DNA from: Isoetes taiwanensis
Lineage: Eukaryota; Streptophyta; Lycopodiopsida; Isoetales; Isoetaceae
Assembly (NCBI GenBank): GCA_021234155.1
Contig: JAJEKV010000055.1
Span: forward strand, 787,090 to 851,089
Reading direction: 5' to 3'
Length of the DNA stretch: 64,000 bases
The notes beneath the pieces were generated by a model. That model was not told the DNA's origin. It worked only from the letters and a program-made list of their open reading frames with translations, and did no database searches. Position 1 is the stretch's first letter. Each line of letters starts with the position of its first letter. The position numbers were made by a program, and so were the translations under genes. Of this stretch, positions 59,531 to 64,000 are shown piece after piece.

Positions 59531-59964
59531 TATTATCTATATCATTCTTTCAAGCTCTTTTATTGGATGGTCTTTAGCACATTCTAAAAAAAGACATCGT
59601 AAAAGCAACTTCTAACAACTTGGATTGTATTGTTATCCTACAAAACTTATTAATAATCCAATCTCATCCTAATCTTTGCTAGCTCGGGTTTTTCCTTACT
59701 TAATAGGTCCAAAATCAATTAACAACAACTGATAATTTGGAATTAAGTCTAAAATTTTGACTTGCAACACAGCTTTAAAACAGAATTATCATTTTTATTG
59801 TTATTGATTTAAAAGTTTGAAACTAAGTTCAGATCTTGTCTGGGAGCCAGTGTGCTTGTATGTTTGTATCTCTGCTTTTGTTTATGCCATCCACATTTTT
59901 TGTAGTCTCATCCACTTCAATTGTTAGGGGAACTATGTCTATGTCAACGGTTTTTTTTATTGAA

Positions 59965-61740
59965 TACTGCCCTATTTGAAGACAGCCGAAACCATCGGCA
60001 GGACTTGTATTGTTGCTTTGTGGACTTCAGCGGCGACTTTTCGTCACGGTCCCCCTGAAAAGTGTGGGCTAGACTGCGTCAAGCTGGGGCTGCCGCTTTG
60101 CACGCGTCGCGAGAATGCCATATCACGGGTTGTATGACGGTTGTTTTGGCGGGGATGCGTACCGACCGGGCAAGCATTCACCGGTAGTATCGAGGGTTGG
60201 CGGGGCTGCCCCCTCTCACCAACACTTTTGGCCTCTACATTGACCCGGTTAGAGCCCCGGCTTATCGAGCATGGGGGTGGCATCACAGACTTTTGCACCA
60301 GGTCATCCGCCCGGCTCATTTATGCGGATAATGTTGACCTTCCGCCCACACCCTAGAAGCTATGCGGTCTCATCACGGATGCCCTAGACACATTCTGCGG
60401 GGCTCTGGGCATGCATGCGTGAATCGACCAAGACCGGTGGTTCTCATATCCTCTTCACACCACCCCACGTCTCTTGCACTCACATATCGAGGGGCGGCTG
60501 TGGGAGGTCACGCCCACCTACAAGTACCTAGGGGTGGAGTTCCCCTCCTCGCTCGTTGGGAGACGCCCATCCGCTTAGGGTGACAAGCGGCTGGAAAGCG
60601 CTTTATGCCATGCGAACAACAGCCACCGTGCAGAGCTCTATGATTGGGGCCATCAGTCACATCACATTTGGGCGCCGGTCGAGCCCTCCGTCCCTTCACA
60701 GACGGGTCGAGGTTTGGGGCCCGGCGTCTCTTTGGCATAATTGAATGACTTGGAGCAGGTGCATAAGGCATTTTGGCACGCACTTGGGGTGAAGCCTTCG
60801 GTCCCCATCGATGTCTTTGCAGAAAACCGGATTCTTTACCGCCACCGGCAGCCCTTGATAGACACATCGCCTACTTTCGAAAGTGGTTAATATGGGTGAT
60901 GTTTAGGCGCACCGGCTTTACTGGCTGGCAATAGGCAGCCGCGGCTCAGTGGCCTGTTGGATGGGTAAGAGAGATCTGGTTGGCCGATGGAACGTCGGTG
61001 AGCACGTGATGCGTGTGTGGACACAGAGGCCGATCGCGATGTACTATGGGAATACCGGACGCTTGCTTCCTTTGGCAAGCTCGGGGACCCCTCGGCGCCT
61101 CGAAGGCGTCAAACGCCCATTACAAGGAGCACATCAACCCCACGTTGGCCGGGGCCCGCAGCTCTACCTCGCATTCCCACTGGCCTCAAAAAGCGCCGGA
61201 CTCATTGCCTCTATTCGCGACAGTGCCCACCATCTCTACATCCCGAGGCCAGGCGCGGTGGATTGGGGAGCCCCCCGGAGACAGTGCTCTGTCGGTCTTT
61301 AAACGGGTGCCATTGAGGATGAGCCTCACACTTTCTAGAGTTGCCCAGATTCGATCGGATCCCGGCGGACACGTTCCTTTAGTGCGGCGGACTTGCCCCT
61401 ACATTTGCCGATGAACACACCGGGCCAAGATGCGTGCCCTAGCATCGTACATTCAGAGGTAATCTTTGGATCTGCCGAGCCCAGCTTTGCCCCCCCGCCG
61501 CTGTGATAAGACTATGGGTACGGTACATGAGTGTATATATTTGTGTGTTTTTGCATTTCGTATATTGGAACAGTTTGTCAGCAGGCTAATTGCTGCCACG
61601 GTTTTTCCCTCGAAAACCCTTCGGGGCGGTGGTTTTTTAATCCGGGTAGTAATCCGCTTGCTGCGCTTTTGTATTGGGTCCCATAGACCGATTGGTCTCC
61701 GTGGACGATAAAAATACCTTCAATCCTTCCTTCCTATGTA
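59965..61740 (+). mobile_element. LINE of the hairpin-tail family, copy 3
   Basis: Colinear with copy 2 and in the same orientation, about 430 bases after it. It retains LPLSPTLLASTLTRLEPR-like RT text and a YADN block (the FADD/YADD site, altered). It ends with a tail block near 61600-61740 (AAAACCCTTCGGGGCGG, CATAGACCGATTGGTCTCC, GACGATAAAAATAC). It is more GC-rich than copy 2 and broken in many places. Confidence 0.75.
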
Positions 61741-61744
61741 ACTG

Positions 61745-63020
61745 CTCATTATCTGTATTGTCCCTTTTTCTCTAGTCATCTTACTTCCATTATCCCTGAT
61801 ATCTGAACAATCAATGTCATCCAGTTGTGACGAGCACTTATGTTTTCCAACTTGACTTGCAGTCCAGATAATTATAAAGCAATCTGTGGGAAAATATATT
61901 CATTGGATTCAGGGGCATTTGGCGAGGAAGAAGGTGCATTAGATAAATCAATGAGATCATGAAGAAATTCAGAAGTGTTATGTTGAATTTTAGTTTAGAG
62001 GATAATTGTTTTTAACAGATGTAGGATATAATAGAGGATATTTAGCTCCTCAAATCTGCCATATAATTCACATTTAAACTAATTAAAATAAAAACCTGAT
62101 TGGTACAGATGCATTAGGATCTCTATTTCGAGTGTTCTTTATATCCACTATTTGTTATCCATCGGTATGCTCGGACCCTTGGATGTCAATTTTGGGGACC
62201 TTGACCATCGTCAAGCGCGACTTATTTTTTAGCAAGTTTTAATTAACTGTCAGTTTCAAATACGAAATCAAAGTAAAGGTTATGAAGTGCATTATACATA
62301 TACAGTATATATGTACGAACATATGTAGTTGGGACCCCTTGCCAACTGTTGAATGCCCTGCAGAAATATCAACAAAAACAACTGGGGGGTCTCGGGGGTT
62401 TAATTCAATGGTTCATATTCCTGATATATGGGACGTCATGTTCAATGGTGTAATATGTAATATTAATAACATTTATAGAATTTGCATTCTGTTGTACTTC
62501 TTCTTATTCATTATTCAATCTGTGCCTGTAAAACATTAAAAGTTGGTGTCAGTGCGCTTTTGAAAATTCACGAAGTCGTTGGAGCAATAGGTGCCGGGTT
62601 ACTCAAGTAATTGGACTTGAGCAATAGGTGATGGGTTACCCAAGTGATTGCGCTAGTTTAAAGATGGTACAGGATGTGATGTTGCATTTGTCGGACGTTG
62701 TTTTTATTCATTACTTTATGTCAATGTAGTAAGTCAAAAGTACAATGCAAACACTTTTTCATATTCAATGCAAATCCATTCATGGATTGCAATGATAAAT
62801 AGTCAAGAACAAAGTAAGGAGCAACAAATAACGTTGATGTGAACAGACTGTACACACAACCAGTAAAGGAATACTCAATTCTGTCATGTTCTAATATTCC
62901 AAACATTAAATATTGCATTTCAGACTAGAGTCAACTACACACAATTCACATGCTGCATACAGTACACCACAATCACTGTACAACACAATAACCACCACAT
63001 GCACCACCACACTAAGCACC
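61745..63020. other. No gene seen
   Basis: AT-rich, short open frames only. The phrase GCAATAGGTG(C/A)(C/T)GGGTTAC occurs twice near 62585 and 62622. Confidence 0.3.
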
Positions 63021-63024
63021 ATAA

Positions 63025-63300
63025 CTAAGAAAACATGAATAACAGAAATAAACTAACCTGTGATTCCTCCAGATAATGGGCAGCATGTTCTTCTCTTACA
63101 TTTCTCTCCAATCTTCTAGTTCTAACATCCTTTGTGTTAGGAGACACTCTGGTGTTCTCAATCCAAAAATTTTGAATCTTTTCTATATGTTCATCTGAAA
63201 TTGCATCGAATCTTTCTCTTGTAAGAAACCCGTTTCCCACCATTGTAATCGATCTCTTTCCTCTTTTTCTTTGCCTTTTGCAGGTTTCTTGGGTGAACAC
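63025..63300 (-). CDS. Unknown open frame, 91 codons, possible exon
   Basis: The frame includes RKRGKRSITMVGNGFLTRE, FDAISDEHIEKIQNFWIEN and TRVSPNTKDVRTRRLERNV, then AAHYLEESQ followed by a possible splice donor GTTAGT. The mix of basic residues, a helix and an SPN-x-KDV-x-x-R motif reads like a real protein segment. I do not recognise the family; a transposon-linked or fern-specific protein is possible. The ATG at 63243 could be the true start. Confidence 0.35.
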   Translation of the reverse strand: MFTQETCKRQRKRGKRSITMVGNGFLTRERFDAISDEHIEKIQNFWIENTRVSPNTKDVRTRRLERNVREEHAAHYLEESQVSLFLLFMFS

Positions 63301-63535
63301 CTAAAAATACTCAGGAATGGATTTCAAAGGTCAAATCTCCTCCAAAGTGCTCTGTTCCGGCTGTTTCTTGGCCTATGAAATGCAATACAAGAAAAGAGGG
63401 GAATTTTTTTTTCTTTTTATGACCCATTCGACCACGGGTCGGACTAGGACGACTCCAACCTAGGTCGGAAACGCTCGGATTTTAGGGCCGACCCAGGTCG
63501 GCCCCAACCATGTTTGTATCTAAATTTGTGCATTG

Positions 63536-63690
63536 TCAGTGCGGGATTTTTTTTAACTTGAATAGTAATAAGTCTGTCGCTCCTTCATCGGGTCCCATAG
63601 GCCAATTGATCTCCGTGGATGATAAAACTTATTTTATTCTACTCTATTTTATGCAACTCTACTCTACTTTACTCTACTCTTATCTATTCT
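63536..63690 (+). mobile_element. LINE of the hairpin-tail family, copy 4 (3' end only)
   Basis: Begins inside the tail hairpin and keeps TCGGGTCCCATAGGCCAATTG-like text, GTGGATGATAAAAC and a long run of TATTC/CTACT repeats. The earliest retained base is within the 3' non-coding region, so it is an extreme 5' truncation. Confidence 0.75.
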
Positions 63691-63733
63691 TCTTTTTGTG
63701 AAGTTCAAGGGGATCTTTTAACACTAGAGTTGT

Positions 63734-64000
63734 ATGGCGACAGATGCAAGTAAAATTGCCACAGGTGCAGTACTGATGCAGGAAGAGCAGGTAGTGGCTT
63801 ATGACTCTCGGAAGATGAACGACGCCGAAGCGCGCTACCCGACTCATGACCAAGAGTTGCTTGCAGTTGTCAGAGCACTAAGAATTTGGAGGCACTACCT
63901 GTTGGGAAGGAAGTTCCAGCTAGATACGGATCATCAGAGCCTCCAATACGTGTTCATGCAACCACATCTTAACCTGAGGCAGCGAAGCTGGATGGAGTTC
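63734..64000 (+). mobile_element. Ty3/gypsy RNase H fragment, running off the window
   Basis: The plus strand is open from ATGGCGACAGATGCAAG to the end. It translates to TDASKIATGAVLMQEEQV, YPTHDQELLAVVRALRIWRH and TDHQSLQYVFMQP. It is closely related to the RNase H of the 13-kb element but on the opposite strand, so it belongs to another copy. Whether it is whole cannot be judged because it leaves the window. Confidence 0.9.

Overview
This is nuclear DNA from a land plant with swimming sperm, most likely a fern. The strongest clue is a complete eight-exon SPAG6/PF16 gene (a sperm-flagellum central-pair protein), a family lost from flowering plants and conifers. A second clue is an ndhD copy from the plastid genome. 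It carries many unedited codons of the kind seen in fern plastomes, where C-to-U RNA editing is heavy. I cannot name the species, and a lycophyte, cycad or Ginkgo is not strictly excluded. The window is gene-poor and repeat-rich, as in a large plant genome.

Layout. 1-5.1 kb holds small tandem duplications, a mini-exon-like repeat array, a TPR gene fragment and a DUF8039-like transposon fragment. 5.5-10.9 kb is one damaged multi-exon plus-strand gene of unknown family. It ends in an FCP1/SCP-like HAD phosphatase domain, and its duplicated intron holds arrays of palindromic 32-bp units arranged as a long hairpin. 11.6-15.98 kb is mobile-element debris: a MITE-like element, an old LTR, copia pieces with a tRNA-derived SINE inside one, and a Ty3/gypsy fragment. 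15.98-17.29 kb is the plastid-derived ndhD. 18.14-19.39 kb is an intact class III peroxidase. 20.2-21.9 kb is a MULE that has lost its catalytic core. 23.36-25.8 kb is a 5'-truncated L1-type LINE with target-site duplications. 26.18-28.83 kb is SPAG6. 31.08-31.70 kb is a PPR gene remnant.

From 32.39 kb the window is mostly retroelements. A 13-kb Ty3/gypsy chromovirus (32394-45461, TSD ACCAA) and a 5.4-kb Ty1/copia element (49237-54609, TSD TGATC) both have two LTRs and lie on the minus strand. Four copies of a second, unrelated LINE family (45.9, 57.9, 60.0 and 63.5 kb) share a 3' end with a small hairpin and a TATTC-rich tail. The window ends inside another Ty3/gypsy RNase H.

Only two genes look intact and functional: the secreted peroxidase and SPAG6. 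They have no evident joint role. Many repeat copies differ from each other mainly around CAG/CTG trinucleotides. This suggests either CHG-methylation-linked mutation or base-calling damage at methylated CHG sites, so frame breaks in this window should be read with caution.
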